A stretch of 64,000 nucleotides of DNA from Lawsonibacter asaccharolyticus (GCA_003112755.1 BFBT01000001.1:3410001-3474000), one strand, 5' to 3'; counted from the first letter of the stretch, positions 19,182 to 26,713 are shown. The notes: generated by a model from the letters alone, not told the origin. Translations and numbers: made by a program.

Positions 19182-19463
19182 TCAGGCCAGCTGGATGCCG
19201 GCGATGCGGCCGGTGATGAGCAGCTCCAGCCCGGTCATGGCCCGCAGCTCCAGCCCCTGGCCGGTGATCTGGATGACGAAGGCCCCGCCGCTGACGTGGA
19301 TCTCCTCCGTTCCGTAGGCCAGGATGCCCCGGTGGTTCTCGATCCGCAGCTCCCGGTCCCCTACCAGCTCCACCTTGGGCAGTCCGGCCAGGGCGTCCGC
19401 AGGCAGATCGAACAGCTCTGCCGTCTTTTCCAAAAGCCCCTCCCGGCGCGGTTTTTTCTCCAT
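19182..19463 (-). CDS. yqfC: Sporulation protein YqfC
   Basis: A 93-residue protein of the YqfC (YabP-like) family. Conserved blocks are LPKVELVGDRELRIENHRGI and ITGQGLELRAMTGLELLITG. It is 15 bases upstream of yqfD, in the usual order. Start ATG with AGAGGTG before it. Sequences just upstream (19483-19490) resemble a SigE -10 box, as expected for this mother-cell gene. Confidence 0.92.
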   Translation of the reverse strand: MEKKPRREGLLEKTAELFDLPADALAGLPKVELVGDRELRIENHRGILAYGTEEIHVSGGAFVIQITGQGLELRAMTGLELLITGRIAGIQLA

Positions 19464-19482
19464 GGCGCATCACCTCTGCTTA

Positions 19483-19490
19483 TGTGTATG
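19483..19490 (-). promoter_or_regulatory. Possible SigE-type -10 element of yqfC
   Basis: On the minus strand CATACACA at 19490-19483 is one mismatch from the SigE -10 consensus CATACANT. The -35 match is poor. Placement is about 20 bases before the yqfC start, leaving a short leader. Weak evidence, supported by the known SigE control of yqfC in Bacillus. Confidence 0.35.
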
Positions 19491-19566
19491 AGGGAGGATG
19501 GGAAAAGTTGTACCCGATTTTTCCGCGCCGGCCCCGCCCCAGCAGGGCGGGCAGTCCCGGACAGGA

Positions 19567-19599
19567 ACAGCCGCCGCCCGGAAACCGGGCGGCGGCTGT
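19567..19599 (-). terminator. GC-rich hairpin after the membrane protein gene
   Basis: A perfect 15-bp stem (19567-19581 with 19585-19599), loop of 3, between yqfC and the end of the next minus-strand gene. No U-tract follows, so it is a weak terminator or an RNA 3'-end stabiliser. Confidence 0.55.
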
Positions 19600-19685
19600 C
19601 CTCAGCAGTCCCACGGGGCTGCTGGCCGTCTTTTTCTCTCTGTTCATGGGAGCGGCGGCGCGGGATGGGCGGCCAGAGCGCCGCC

Positions 19686-20090
19686 TCACGCCTCCCTTCG
19701 TATCTCCGGCTCCTCCGGGCCGCCCTTGCCCCGCTCCTCCCCATTCAGCTTTCCCTCCGCCCACAGGCAGAACAGGTCAAGGATCAGCGTCACCGCCAGC
19801 AGGAGGACGGACACCCAGGCCACCGCTCCGCTGGTGTCCATCAGGGCGGACCAGTCCTGGAGCTCCACCAGATGCTTGTTGTAGAGGACCTGCAAAAACA
19901 GGGCCCCGGCGCAGGCCGCCATGCTGAGGAGACAGGCCAGCCCTGCCCGGTCCCCGCCCGGCTTTCTCCGGGAGAAATACACCGCTGGGATGCCCCAGGC
20001 GGTCAGGCCCAGCAGCAGGCTCCCCAAGTTCATCCATCCGTCCCCCACGTCATTCGTCCTTTCTGTGTCCTGGCGCTTTTGTCCTTCCAT
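19686..20090 (-). CDS. Four-helix membrane protein, unknown
   Basis: A 134-residue protein with about four hydrophobic segments (starting LGSLLLGLTAWGIPAVYF) and a charged C-terminal tail. Two starts are possible. The ATG at 20090 follows GGGGGAG, and MNLG at 20033 follows GTGGGGGACG and would leave only the membrane part. The longer form is given. No family or catalytic motif is recognised. It stands alone between yqfC and a repeat-rich spacer. Confidence 0.65.
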   Translation of the reverse strand: MEGQKRQDTERTNDVGDGWMNLGSLLLGLTAWGIPAVYFSRRKPGGDRAGLACLLSMAACAGALFLQVLYNKHLVELQDWSALMDTSGAVAWVSVLLLAVTLILDLFCLWAEGKLNGEERGKGGPEEPEIRREA

Positions 20091-20179
20091 AGGTCTCCCC
20101 CAAAGGGGCGGCCGTTTCTTCGGGGCCCGTTTTTCTCCGCAGGGTCCAATTCCCTCATCGGGCCCTGTGCACCGCCCTC

Positions 20180-20445
20180 CGGCCTCTGTGTAGGGCGGGG
20201 CCTGCCCCTAGAATGACCCAGAAGGGTCCCGCCCGGTGGCTGTGGCGCGGAAGGAAGACCCCTCATCCGTCACGGCATCCGCCGCGCCACCTTCCCCTCC
20301 CAGGGGGGAAGGCTTTGGACTGGGGACACGGCAGCGCCGCACCACCCTTCCCCCGAGGGACAACTTTGGGGGCAGTTTCCCAAAGTCATCCCTGCGGGAT
20401 GCCTTCGGTCTTTGCGTAGGGGCGGGGCCTGCCCCTACGTCCCAT
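20180..20445. repeat. Repeat-rich non-coding spacer (two GTAGGGGCGG palindromes)
   Basis: Two near-identical palindromes, TGTAGGGCGGGGCCTGCCCCTA at about 20188-20212 and a GTAGGGGCGGGGCCTGCCCCTAC copy at about 20416-20440, flank a stretch with further palindromes (CCTTCCCCTCCCAGGGGGGAAGG near 20291). The copies share the core GGCGGGGCCTGCCCCTA. Related forms occur near 6856 and 25308. This looks like a dispersed intergenic repeat of the genome. No gene is seen in 20091-20477. Confidence 0.65.
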
Positions 20446-20477
20446 TGGACCGGTCCGGCGGAAGGCGCCCCCTCCGG

Positions 20478-20915
20478 TCAGCCGGCGTCTTCAAACTCCA
20501 CCCGGATCACTTCCCCGTCCCGGAACTGGAGCACCATGACCTCCTCCCGGCCGCTGTTCTCCCGGCCCGCGCCGATGTAGTAGCCGTCCCGGTACATCCC
20601 CACCTCCGGGTCCTCCCGGGTATAGGGGTGCTCCCCCAGCAGGGCCTGCACCTCCGCCAGGTCCATGCCCTCCAGCCCGTCGTACTGCTCCAGCAGGCTG
20701 TCTACCAGCACGCCCCGGTCATCCAGCTCCTCCCACCGGGCCTGGGTGAAGGTCTCCGGCTCATAGACCGGCTGGGGCAGCATGCGGCTCGCCCACAGCC
20801 ACACCACCGCCGCCGCGGCCGCCAGTATGACCAGGACCACGGGGACGGTCAGCACTGCCGTCAGCCCCAGTTCCAGAGCCCGGCCCGCCGCCCTCTTCAT
20901 TTCCGCTGCGTTCAT
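20478..20915 (-). CDS. Membrane-anchored protein, unknown
   Basis: A 145-residue protein. One hydrophobic anchor at residues 18-45 (LTAVLTVPVVLVILAAAAAV) precedes an acidic extracytoplasmic domain with VQALLGEHPYTREDPEVG and a beta-rich end (EEVMVLQFRDGEVIRVEFED). No family is recognised. The layout recalls small proteins with a BamE/SmpA-like fold, but this is only an impression. It is the last gene of the run that holds the three paralogous membrane proteins, 21 bases after the third. A GAGGAGGA site precedes the ATG. Confidence 0.75.
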   Translation of the reverse strand: MNAAEMKRAAGRALELGLTAVLTVPVVLVILAAAAAVVWLWASRMLPQPVYEPETFTQARWEELDDRGVLVDSLLEQYDGLEGMDLAEVQALLGEHPYTREDPEVGMYRDGYYIGAGRENSGREEVMVLQFRDGEVIRVEFEDAG

Positions 20916-20936
20916 CGCTGTGTTCCTCCTCTCTTT

Positions 20937-21479
20937 TTATGAGACCCGCCAACAGGCCAGGGGCTCTCCATGCACGAACAAATTTACATAACGCCATCCC
21001 ACCTGGTGGAGCAGATCCGCATCCCGGACCACCAGGGTCTCTCCCGCCAGGCGGACCACCTGTTCTCTCCCGCCGCTTCCCACAAGCCCCGCTCCGGCGC
21101 AGGCGGCCGCCCCCAGCAGGGCTGCCGCACAGCCCAGGACGCACACCGCTGTCACCCAGTCTTTCCCCAGGCAGAGCGCCCCCAGGCCCCGGATGGTCCC
21201 TGCCAGCAGGAGGACAGCCAGCCCGCCCCCGGTCAGAGACAGGGCGGTCTGGACCCACCCCCGCCAGAAGAGCCCCCGTTCTTCCAGCAGGGCACCGCCC
21301 CCATACTGGAGGACCAGCACACAGCCCAGCGCCGCGGCCAGGATGGCCAGCCGCCTCTGCCCTGGGGCTCTCAGATACAGGCAGGCCCCCAGCGCCGTCA
21401 GGGACAGCACCCCCAGGGCCGCCCCCAGTCCGGAGGCGGTAAAAAAGCTGAGCCAGCTCACAGTGTCCATCCCCGTCAC
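20937..21479 (-). CDS. Tandem membrane protein paralogue 3
   Basis: A 180-residue protein with about five hydrophobic segments. It is a paralogue of the two genes just upstream: it shares the motif YGGGALLEERGLFWRGWV and the C-terminal block ending GWRYVNLFVHGEPLACW. The ATG overlaps the stop of the preceding paralogue by 4 bases, so the two are coupled. No known family is recognised. The conserved C-terminal segment after the last helix may face one fixed side of the membrane and be the functional part. Confidence 0.8.
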   Translation of the reverse strand: MTGMDTVSWLSFFTASGLGAALGVLSLTALGACLYLRAPGQRRLAILAAALGCVLVLQYGGGALLEERGLFWRGWVQTALSLTGGGLAVLLLAGTIRGLGALCLGKDWVTAVCVLGCAAALLGAAACAGAGLVGSGGREQVVRLAGETLVVRDADLLHQVGWRYVNLFVHGEPLACWRVS

Positions 21480-21937
21480 CTCCCGGGCCCCAGCTCCTCC
21501 CCCCGGAGGAGCCAGCTTTCATATCGGCAGACCCTGGGGCACTGATGGCTCCCCCGGTCGATCCCCCTGTACTCCGCCACCACGGTCTGTCCCTCCCACT
21601 CGCTGACTCGGTCATAATCCCGCAGGAAAAAGACGAACAGGAGAAGGAAGAGCGCCAGCGCCAGCAGGGCCGCGCCGCCGGCCAGACCCAGGACGATCTC
21701 CGGCCAGCGCCCCCGGACCCGGGGGCGCTCCCCCAGGACCTGGAGCCCATACCAGATCCCCTGGAAGAGGAGGACGCACAGTGCCAGCACCATCAGGTTT
21801 CGGACCCAGCACCGCCAGCCCAGGCCGGCCAGCGCCAGCAGGAAGCCGCCCCCGTACCGGACTGTCAGGACCGCCGCCGCCCCCGCCAGGGCCCGGACCA
21901 TCCGCCGCCGCTCCACTGTCTCAGTCCTCCCACACAT
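21476..21937 (-). CDS. Tandem membrane protein paralogue 2
   Basis: A 153-residue membrane protein with three to four hydrophobic segments. It shares YGGGFLLALAGLGWRCWV and SEWEGQTVVAEYRGI with its neighbours. Its tail is divergent, but RYESWLLRGEE aligns with RYVNWFVHGEQ of the next paralogue after a short insertion (GSHQCPRVC). The start overlaps the upstream paralogue by 17 bases. No family is recognised. The missing N-terminal helix compared with paralogue 1 suggests a shortened copy. Confidence 0.78.
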   Translation of the reverse strand: MCGRTETVERRRMVRALAGAAAVLTVRYGGGFLLALAGLGWRCWVRNLMVLALCVLLFQGIWYGLQVLGERPRVRGRWPEIVLGLAGGAALLALALFLLLFVFFLRDYDRVSEWEGQTVVAEYRGIDRGSHQCPRVCRYESWLLRGEELGPGR

Positions 21938-22430
21938 AGACCTGCTCCCCGTGGACGAACCAGTTTACATAACGGTATCCAGTCTCCCGGAAAATGCCGC
22001 TGTACTCCGCCACCACGGTCTGCCCCTCCCACTCCCTGACCCGATCCCTCCACAGCCCCAGCATGGACAGCAGCCCAAGACAGGCCGCCAGCACCAGCAC
22101 AGTCAGATAGGAGCAGATCCTGCCCAGGCTCTCTGCCCCTGGGAGCAGCGTATGCAGCTCCCGGGGCAGGAGGAGGGCCAGCGCAGCCGCGGCGATGGCA
22201 GCTGCCGCCACCAGTCCGCCGGACACCCACCGCCGCCAGCCCAGGCCCGCCGTCTCCAGCAGGGCGCCGCCCCCCAGCCAGACCGCCAGCAGGAGCAGGA
22301 CGGCCCCGGCCAGAAGGGCCAGCCTTCGGCGCGCCCGGCCCCGCCCCAGAAGCAGACACTGGCACAGCATGCACAACTCCCCCGCCATGGTCAGGGGCAT
22401 CAGGATCAAAAGCAGCATCACCACAGGCAT
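21921..22430 (-). CDS. Tandem membrane protein paralogue 1
   Basis: A 169-residue membrane protein, the most complete of three tandem copies. Hydrophobic segments lie near residues 1-25, 38-60, 70-90 and 108-128. The marks are LGGGALLETAGLGWRRWV after the second segment and REWEGQTVVAEYSGI...YRYVNWFVHGEQVYVW at the C-terminus. GGAGGAAACAC precedes the ATG. A TATAAT at 22459-22454 (minus) suggests a separate promoter for this trio. The function is unknown. Confidence 0.8.
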   Translation of the reverse strand: MPVVMLLLILMPLTMAGELCMLCQCLLLGRGRARRRLALLAGAVLLLLAVWLGGGALLETAGLGWRRWVSGGLVAAAAIAAAALALLLPRELHTLLPGAESLGRICSYLTVLVLAACLGLLSMLGLWRDRVREWEGQTVVAEYSGIFRETGYRYVNWFVHGEQVYVWED

Positions 22431-22504
22431 GTGTTTCCTCCAGAGTTTACCATATTATAGTTTATGTTACCTTGAAGCGCACACCGGGCCGCCCTGTGGG
22501 ACGG

Positions 22505-22966
22505 TCAGAACCGCATCTCAAAGCAGAACCACCCGGGCTCCAGCCTGCGCACAAAGCAGCGGTTGTCGCCCCCCGCCTCTCTCCAGAGCCAGCCGCCGTC
22601 CCAGGGCTCCCAGCCCGACAGCGCCGCCCCCTGGAAGCCTGTCAGGACGTCTGAGGGCACATGGCTGATCCCCCAATAGCTGGTGGAGGGGCCCACCCCC
22701 CAGCCTCCGCAGAGGAACTCCACGGTCTGGACCCGCCCCTCCCCCGCCGGGTAGAGGGTGACCTCCGTCACGCCCCGGGGCAGCTCCGCCGGCCCATTCC
22801 CCGCCAGCAGCTCCGCCGCCGCCCAGTCGAACTCCTCCCGCCCGGCCCGGAAGAGGGCCTCCGCCCGTTCCGCCGGAGGGTCCCCGGCGGCCAGGCCCAC
22901 CAGGGCCAGGCAGAGCAGCGAGGCGGCCAGCAGAAAGGCCAGCGCCCTCTTTTCCCTCCGCTCCAT
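22505..22966 (-). CDS. Signal-anchored protein, unknown (copy-like pair, second)
   Basis: A 153-residue protein with one N-terminal hydrophobic helix (ALAFLLAASLLCLALVGLAA) and an extracytoplasmic domain rich in Gly, Trp and acidic residues (LSGWEPWDGGWLWREAGG). It has the same length and layout as the gene 14 bases upstream, though likeness is low. No family is recognised. It is part of the run of minus-strand genes starting at the DUF2975 gene. GAGGAGGGAG precedes the ATG. Confidence 0.75.
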   Translation of the reverse strand: MERREKRALAFLLAASLLCLALVGLAAGDPPAERAEALFRAGREEFDWAAAELLAGNGPAELPRGVTEVTLYPAGEGRVQTVEFLCGGWGVGPSTSYWGISHVPSDVLTGFQGAALSGWEPWDGGWLWREAGGDNRCFVRRLEPGWFCFEMRF

Positions 22967-22980
22967 CCCGCTCTCCCTCC

Positions 22981-23442
22981 TCAGGTGTCAAATTCCAGAT
23001 AGGACAGGGTGGCGGCGGCGCTGTCGTACACCGCCAGGGTGTAGTTGAATGAGGATCGCTGGAACATGCTGCCCTCCCGGTCCTCCTGCCGGTCCAGCAG
23101 ATACCACCATCCGCGCTCCGGCACCGTCCAGCCCGCCAGCTCCGCCGCCCCGCCCCGGTAGAGGAAGGACTCCATCTTGTCGTCCATGGGGAAGGGGTTC
23201 CACCTGCCCGAGGGATGGTGGGACACCGCCTCCTCCACCCGGGCCCCGTCCTCCGGGGAGAAGGTCAGCTCCGTGTGGAGCAGGCCGTCCCCGTGGAAGC
23301 CGCCGTGGTCGTCATAGGTGTCCGTTGTCTGGGCCGAGGGGAGCTCCAGCTCCAGCTCCCGGGCCACATAGTCCCCCGGGCCGGGCCTCCAGATGGCGCT
23401 CCACAGCATCAGAAGGACCAGCAGAATGGGCAGCGCCTTCAT
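22981..23442 (-). CDS. Signal-anchored protein, unknown (copy-like pair, first)
   Basis: A 153-residue protein starting MKALPILLVLLMLWSAIW, a signal or anchor, followed by an extracytoplasmic domain with AELAGWTVPERGWWYLLDRQ and a C-terminal FNYTLAVYDSAAATLSYLEF strand pair. The ATG overlaps the stop of the HTH gene by 4 bases (ATGA), so the start is firm. I do not know the family. The coupling ties it to the DUF2975/HTH regulatory pair. Confidence 0.8.
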   Translation of the reverse strand: MKALPILLVLLMLWSAIWRPGPGDYVARELELELPSAQTTDTYDDHGGFHGDGLLHTELTFSPEDGARVEEAVSHHPSGRWNPFPMDDKMESFLYRGGAAELAGWTVPERGWWYLLDRQEDREGSMFQRSSFNYTLAVYDSAAATLSYLEFDT

Positions 23443-23657
23443 CGGTCTCCCTCCTCCGGCACGAATTCCAGAATATCCCCGGGCTGGCAGTCCAGGGCGG
23501 CGCAGATGGCCTCCAGAGTGGAAAAGCGGATAGCCCTCGCCTTGTTGTTCTTCAGGATGGACAGGTTGGCCATGGTGATGTCCACTTTCTGGGCCAGCTC
23601 CCCCAGGGACATCTTGCACCTGGCCATCATCACGTCCAGGTTGACTACGATCTTCAT
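23439..23657 (-). CDS. Small XRE family regulator (YozG-like)
   Basis: A 72-residue Cro/CI-type DNA-binding protein: MSLGELAQKVDITMANLSIL is the helix-turn-helix, and ICAALDCQPGDILEF is the family end. Such short regulators are found beside DUF2975 membrane proteins, as here (11 bases downstream of one). It probably controls this operon. The stop overlaps the next start. Confidence 0.92.
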   Translation of the reverse strand: MKIVVNLDVMMARCKMSLGELAQKVDITMANLSILKNNKARAIRFSTLEAICAALDCQPGDILEFVPEEGDR

Positions 23658-23668
23658 GCTCCGCCCCC

Positions 23669-24274
23669 TCAGATGGTCAGGTCCTGGTCCTCTTTCAGCT
23701 CCGCCGCCTGGCGGAACAGGGCAGACATCACCAGGAAAAGCAGGCCCGCCATCAGCGACACCGGAATGAACAAGGCTGTGAAGGTGAACAGCGGGGCTGC
23801 GCTCCTCAGCCGTAGGAACCACACCGCCATCCGCACTGCCGCCAGCAGGGCGATGCCCCAGCAGCTGGCCGCCGCCCGCTTCATGGACCGGGCATTGGAC
23901 CGCTGAAAGGGAGTCTGGACGATGATCGTGGACAGGATGCACCGGGCCTGCCACAGGAGCACGGCGGTACAGATGCCGCAGCCCAGGAAAAAGGCCGCGC
24001 TCCACCACACCTCCGGCCCGTACCCCGACCAGTCGCCTCCCAGCATGGCCAGGGGCCGCACCACCAGGATCTCCCATGCGGGCACACCAGCCCCCAGCAG
24101 GGAGCGCATGGTCCCCATCAGGGAGCTGATGCTGGGGTGTCCCATCCCCATCCCCTTATAGGCCATCATGGTATAGCCCGGCACCAGAGGCAGGACCAGC
24201 AGATTGAAGACAAATACCGCCAGCACCATCCCATACAGGACCTTGGCCATGCGGACGACCACGTTGTGTTCCAT
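23669..24274 (-). CDS. DUF2975 membrane protein
   Basis: A 201-residue protein with four hydrophobic segments. The DUF2975 marks are the central TPFQRSNARSMKRAA and the end FRQAAELKEDQDLTI. Family members pair with a small XRE regulator, whose gene follows by 11 bases. They are thought to work together as a membrane-linked switch, but the signal is unknown. AGGAGGGAG precedes the ATG, and a strong promoter lies 32 bases upstream of it. Confidence 0.88.
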   Translation of the reverse strand: MEHNVVVRMAKVLYGMVLAVFVFNLLVLPLVPGYTMMAYKGMGMGHPSISSLMGTMRSLLGAGVPAWEILVVRPLAMLGGDWSGYGPEVWWSAAFFLGCGICTAVLLWQARCILSTIIVQTPFQRSNARSMKRAAASCWGIALLAAVRMAVWFLRLRSAAPLFTFTALFIPVSLMAGLLFLVMSALFRQAAELKEDQDLTI

Positions 24275-24305
24275 GAGCGCGGCTCCCTCCTTTGTAATTG
24301 CCCAT

Positions 24306-24334
24306 ATCCTACCACCTCAAAACACGATTGTCAA
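24306..24334 (-). promoter_or_regulatory. Promoter of the DUF2975 operon
   Basis: Minus strand TTGACA (24334-24329), 17-base spacer, TAGGAT (24311-24306). It probably drives the DUF2975, HTH and two anchored-protein genes, and perhaps the paralogue trio after them. Confidence 0.85.
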
Positions 24335-24579
24335 TATATTTTTATTGTTTTTCGATAAATTCAAAGGGAAAAGAAACCTCCGGACGGGGGAGTCCGGAGA
24401 CGCATCCCTTAAAAAACCGCTCTCTCTTTCTCTCACCAGCGCACGCGGCGCCACACTGACTGTTCCTATTACAGAGATAACTGTTTCTTTTCCATTACTA
24501 TCTCTGTTACTGTTACGGGGCCCTATTTGCACGGGATCGTACAACCAGAGCCCCCCGCCGCGCCGGGGTGAGGGGGCCG
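24335..24579. other. Non-coding spacer with inverted repeat
   Basis: No convincing gene. A 9-bp inverted repeat (24471-24479 with 24499-24507, ACAGAGATA/TATCTCTGT) lies in a locally AT-rich patch with repeated GTTACTGTTAC-like words. It may be the 3' end of the YgjP-like transcript. Confidence 0.4.
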
Positions 24580-25143
24580 TCATCCCGCCAGTGCCCCGCC
24601 ATAGCGCCGCAGCTCCTTCCGCCGCTGCCGCCAGTCCGGCATCAGCCGGTCCATCAGCCCGTAAAAGCCCGGCCCGTGGTCCGGGTGGACAAAGTGGACC
24701 AGCTCATGGAGGGCCACATAGTCCCGCAGGGTCTCCGGGCAGCGGGCCAGGGCGGTGTTCAGGGTGATGTAGCCCTGCCGCCAGTGGCAGTTGCCCCACT
24801 GGCTCTTCATACGGCGCAGCCTCAGCTCCGGCCAGGCCACCCCAAGGGGCTGCACCAGAGGATAGACCCGGTCCAGCGCCTCCCCCAGCAGCCGCAGGCA
24901 CTCCCGCCGGGCGGGCTCCGGCGGCAGCTCCGGCCCCGGGGCCCACTGCCGCTCCAGCGCCTGGATGATCCACCGGCATTTGGCCCGGACCATGGCGTCC
25001 GCCTCCTCTGCCGGGCAGCCCAGCGGCATCGACAGGCTCACCTGACCGTTCCGCACCCGGAGGTTGAGGTTTTTCACCCGCTTTCGGGTGAGCAGATAGG
25101 AGATGGGCCCCGCCGGAGTGTCCGTGATCCGCAGCTGCTCCAT
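24580..25143 (-). CDS. YgjP-like metallopeptidase domain protein (M48/DUF45)
   Basis: A 187-residue protein of the YgjP/SprT-like zinc metallopeptidase group. The metal motif is HELVHFVHPDHG near residues 147-158, preceded by the block MKSQWGNCHWRQGYITLN, typical of the family. It is cytoplasmic, with no signal. The start MEQLR at 25143 follows GAGGGGG and drops 12 residues of an upstream frame. It stands alone. A role in protein or tRNA quality control has been suggested for relatives, but the substrate is unknown. Confidence 0.9.
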   Translation of the reverse strand: MEQLRITDTPAGPISYLLTRKRVKNLNLRVRNGQVSLSMPLGCPAEEADAMVRAKCRWIIQALERQWAPGPELPPEPARRECLRLLGEALDRVYPLVQPLGVAWPELRLRRMKSQWGNCHWRQGYITLNTALARCPETLRDYVALHELVHFVHPDHGPGFYGLMDRLMPDWRQRRKELRRYGGALAG

Positions 25144-25199
25144 CCTGTTCCGCCCCCTCTCTGTACCCGGTCTTTCCATGGAGGATAACAGAATTTTGG

Positions 25200-25460
25200 A
25201 GAAAATGCAAGGGCGGTGAGTGCCTCAGCTCCGCCCGGTGTGCTCCCCCCATACCGCTCTCCCGGCGGCCGGTTCGGGTCGTACAACGGCGCCCCTCTCC
25301 TCAGCCCCTGTGCAGGGCGGCATATGCTGTGCCGGATGAGGAGGGCAATCGCCCCAGAAGGCCGGGCGGGTCTGGGCCTCGCCCCTGCACAGGGGCCGGG
25401 AGGGGTGCGCACCATACAGGGCCCGAAGCCACGGCACACGGCCCGTGGGCCGGCATTTCT
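25200..25460. repeat. Spacer with GTGCAGGG-type palindromic repeats
   Basis: Non-coding stretch between the YgjP-like gene and the anti-sigma-like gene. Two halves related to the intergenic GTAGGGGCGG repeat occur facing each other: CTGTGCAGGGCGG near 25308 and GCCCCTGCACAGGG near 25381. No gene seen. Confidence 0.45.
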
Positions 25461-25475
25461 CCCCAAACAAAGGTC

Positions 25476-25499
25476 GCGGGCGGCCTGACAGCCGCCCGC
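25476..25499 (-). terminator. Terminator-like hairpin after the sigma/anti-sigma genes
   Basis: A 9-bp stem (25476-25484 with 25491-25499) about 10 bases past the stop of the minus-strand gene. The T-tract on the minus strand is weak. Confidence 0.6.
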
Positions 25500-25509
25500 T
25501 TCTCCCATT

Positions 25510-26151
25510 TTATTTTCCCTGCTGGGCCCGCCAGAGGGCCTGGACCTGCGCCGTTCCCGCCGTGTACCATCCGGGCTCCTCCGCCGTCTCCACGGTTCCC
25601 GGCTCCGGCACCACGCTGCTCAGCACACCGGCGCCGCCGCCGCTGCCGTCCGGGGCTTTCAGCCCTTCAAACCAGCCGTAGTCCTCCGGGGTGCCCCCCA
25701 CCAGGAAATAGTGGAGCACCCCCTCCCCGTCGGTGTAGGTGTGGACGTAGGGGGTGTCCTCGTCCACCAGATCGGTGATATCGGTCCGCTCGCCGCCGGC
25801 CACGAACCACAGCCGTCCCGCTTCCAGAGAGACCACCAGCGGCTCCCCCTCTTCTCCCTTCCCGTCCGACATGGTGACGGACCCATAGCCCTCTCCGATG
25901 GTCACCTGGCCTCCGGAGGCCATCTGATAGATCCTCTCTCCCCAGGTCCAGGCCACCAGGCCCAGGCAGGCCGCCGCGGCCACGGCCGCGATCACGGCCC
26001 GGCGGAGCTTCCGTCTTCTCCGTCCGGCCACCTGTCCCAGCACCCGCTGGCGCACCCGCTCCCCATCCACCAGTCCCGGCTGGGGGACAGGCTCACTCTC
26101 CTGATCCTGATACTCGTTCATCAGGCTTGAGATCTTCAGCTTCTTCAACAC
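25510..26151 (-). CDS. Putative membrane anti-sigma factor
   Basis: A 213-residue protein with a charged cytoplasmic N-terminus, one hydrophobic helix at about 52-70 (AVIAAVAAAACLGLVAW) and an extracytoplasmic beta-rich domain (VTIGEGYGSVTMSDG, GRLWFVAGGERTDITDL). It overlaps the 3' end of an ECF sigma gene, the usual place of an anti-sigma factor. It has no recognisable zinc anti-sigma motif, so the role is inferred from layout and context. GTG at 26151 is given; an ATG at 26121 is also possible, and neither has a strong ribosome site. Confidence 0.7.
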   Translation of the reverse strand: MLKKLKISSLMNEYQDQESEPVPQPGLVDGERVRQRVLGQVAGRRRRKLRRAVIAAVAAAACLGLVAWTWGERIYQMASGGQVTIGEGYGSVTMSDGKGEEGEPLVVSLEAGRLWFVAGGERTDITDLVDEDTPYVHTYTDGEGVLHYFLVGGTPEDYGWFEGLKAPDGSGGGAGVLSSVVPEPGTVETAEEPGWYTAGTAQVQALWRAQQGK

Positions 26152-26689
26152 AAAACCCCGCTTTCCGCAAATGTTCCTTCAGCTTCTCCCGGCCCCGGCG
26201 GAGCCGGGTCTTGGCGGTGGACGGGTTGAGCCCCATCTCCTCCGCCGCCCGGGCCACCGTCTGGCCGTAGTAGTAGTGCCGGACGAAGAGCTCCCGGTCC
26301 GGCCTCTCCAGCTCTCCCAGGGCCCGCCGGACCAGCTCCGCCTGCTCCCGCTCCTCCAGCAGGCGCTGGGGGCCGTCCTCCGCCAGACAGAGCACGTCCT
26401 CCTCCAGCGCCAGGACCTCCCGGCTGGCCCGCAGGCGGTTCAGCGCCCGGTTCCGGGCCACCTTTCCCAGCCAGCCCCGGATCTGCTCCGGGCGCAGCGC
26501 CTTCCGGTGCTCCCAGGCCGACAGGAACACGTCCGCTGTCAGCTCCTCCCAGTCCTGGGGCCGGCCGGGCAGCACCCGGGCGGCCACCGCGGCCACATAG
26601 GGGGTATAGCGGCTCATCAGCTCCTCCAGCCCCCGGGGGTCCCCCCGGCGCAGGGCCCGCCACATCTCCTGTTCCTGAATGGGTGTCAC
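26093..26689 (-). CDS. ECF-type RNA polymerase sigma factor
   Basis: A 198-residue sigma-70 family factor with only regions 2 and 4. Region 2 runs from about residue 20 to 85 (SRYTPYVAAVAARVL, DVFLSAWEH, IRGWLGKVARNRALNRLR). Region 4 runs from about 120 to 175 (ELFVRHYYYGQTVARAAEEM, NPSTAKTRLRRGREKLKE). It directs polymerase to a small regulon, normally held back by the anti-sigma factor encoded in the overlapping gene downstream. The GTG start at 26689 is the only one in frame after a stop; its AAAGGA site is very close. A 14-bp palindrome lies just upstream. Confidence 0.92.
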   Translation of the reverse strand: MTPIQEQEMWRALRRGDPRGLEELMSRYTPYVAAVAARVLPGRPQDWEELTADVFLSAWEHRKALRPEQIRGWLGKVARNRALNRLRASREVLALEEDVLCLAEDGPQRLLEEREQAELVRRALGELERPDRELFVRHYYYGQTVARAAEEMGLNPSTAKTRLRRGREKLKEHLRKAGFCVEEAEDLKPDERVSGSGE

Positions 26690-26699
26690 ATCCTTTCCC

Positions 26700-26713
26700 T
26701 GAAACGCGTTTCA
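26700..26713. promoter_or_regulatory. Perfect palindrome upstream of the ECF sigma gene
   Basis: TGAAACGCGTTTCA, a 14-bp perfect palindrome ending 11 bases before the sigma start codon. It has the size and symmetry of an operator and contains TGAAAC, the core of many ECF -35 boxes, but no fitting -10 is seen at the right spacing. Confidence 0.55.

Noticed and set aside
24317-24583. An 88-codon minus-strand frame after the YgjP-like gene
   Set aside because: No ribosome site, no likeness, and it overlaps the DUF2975 promoter.
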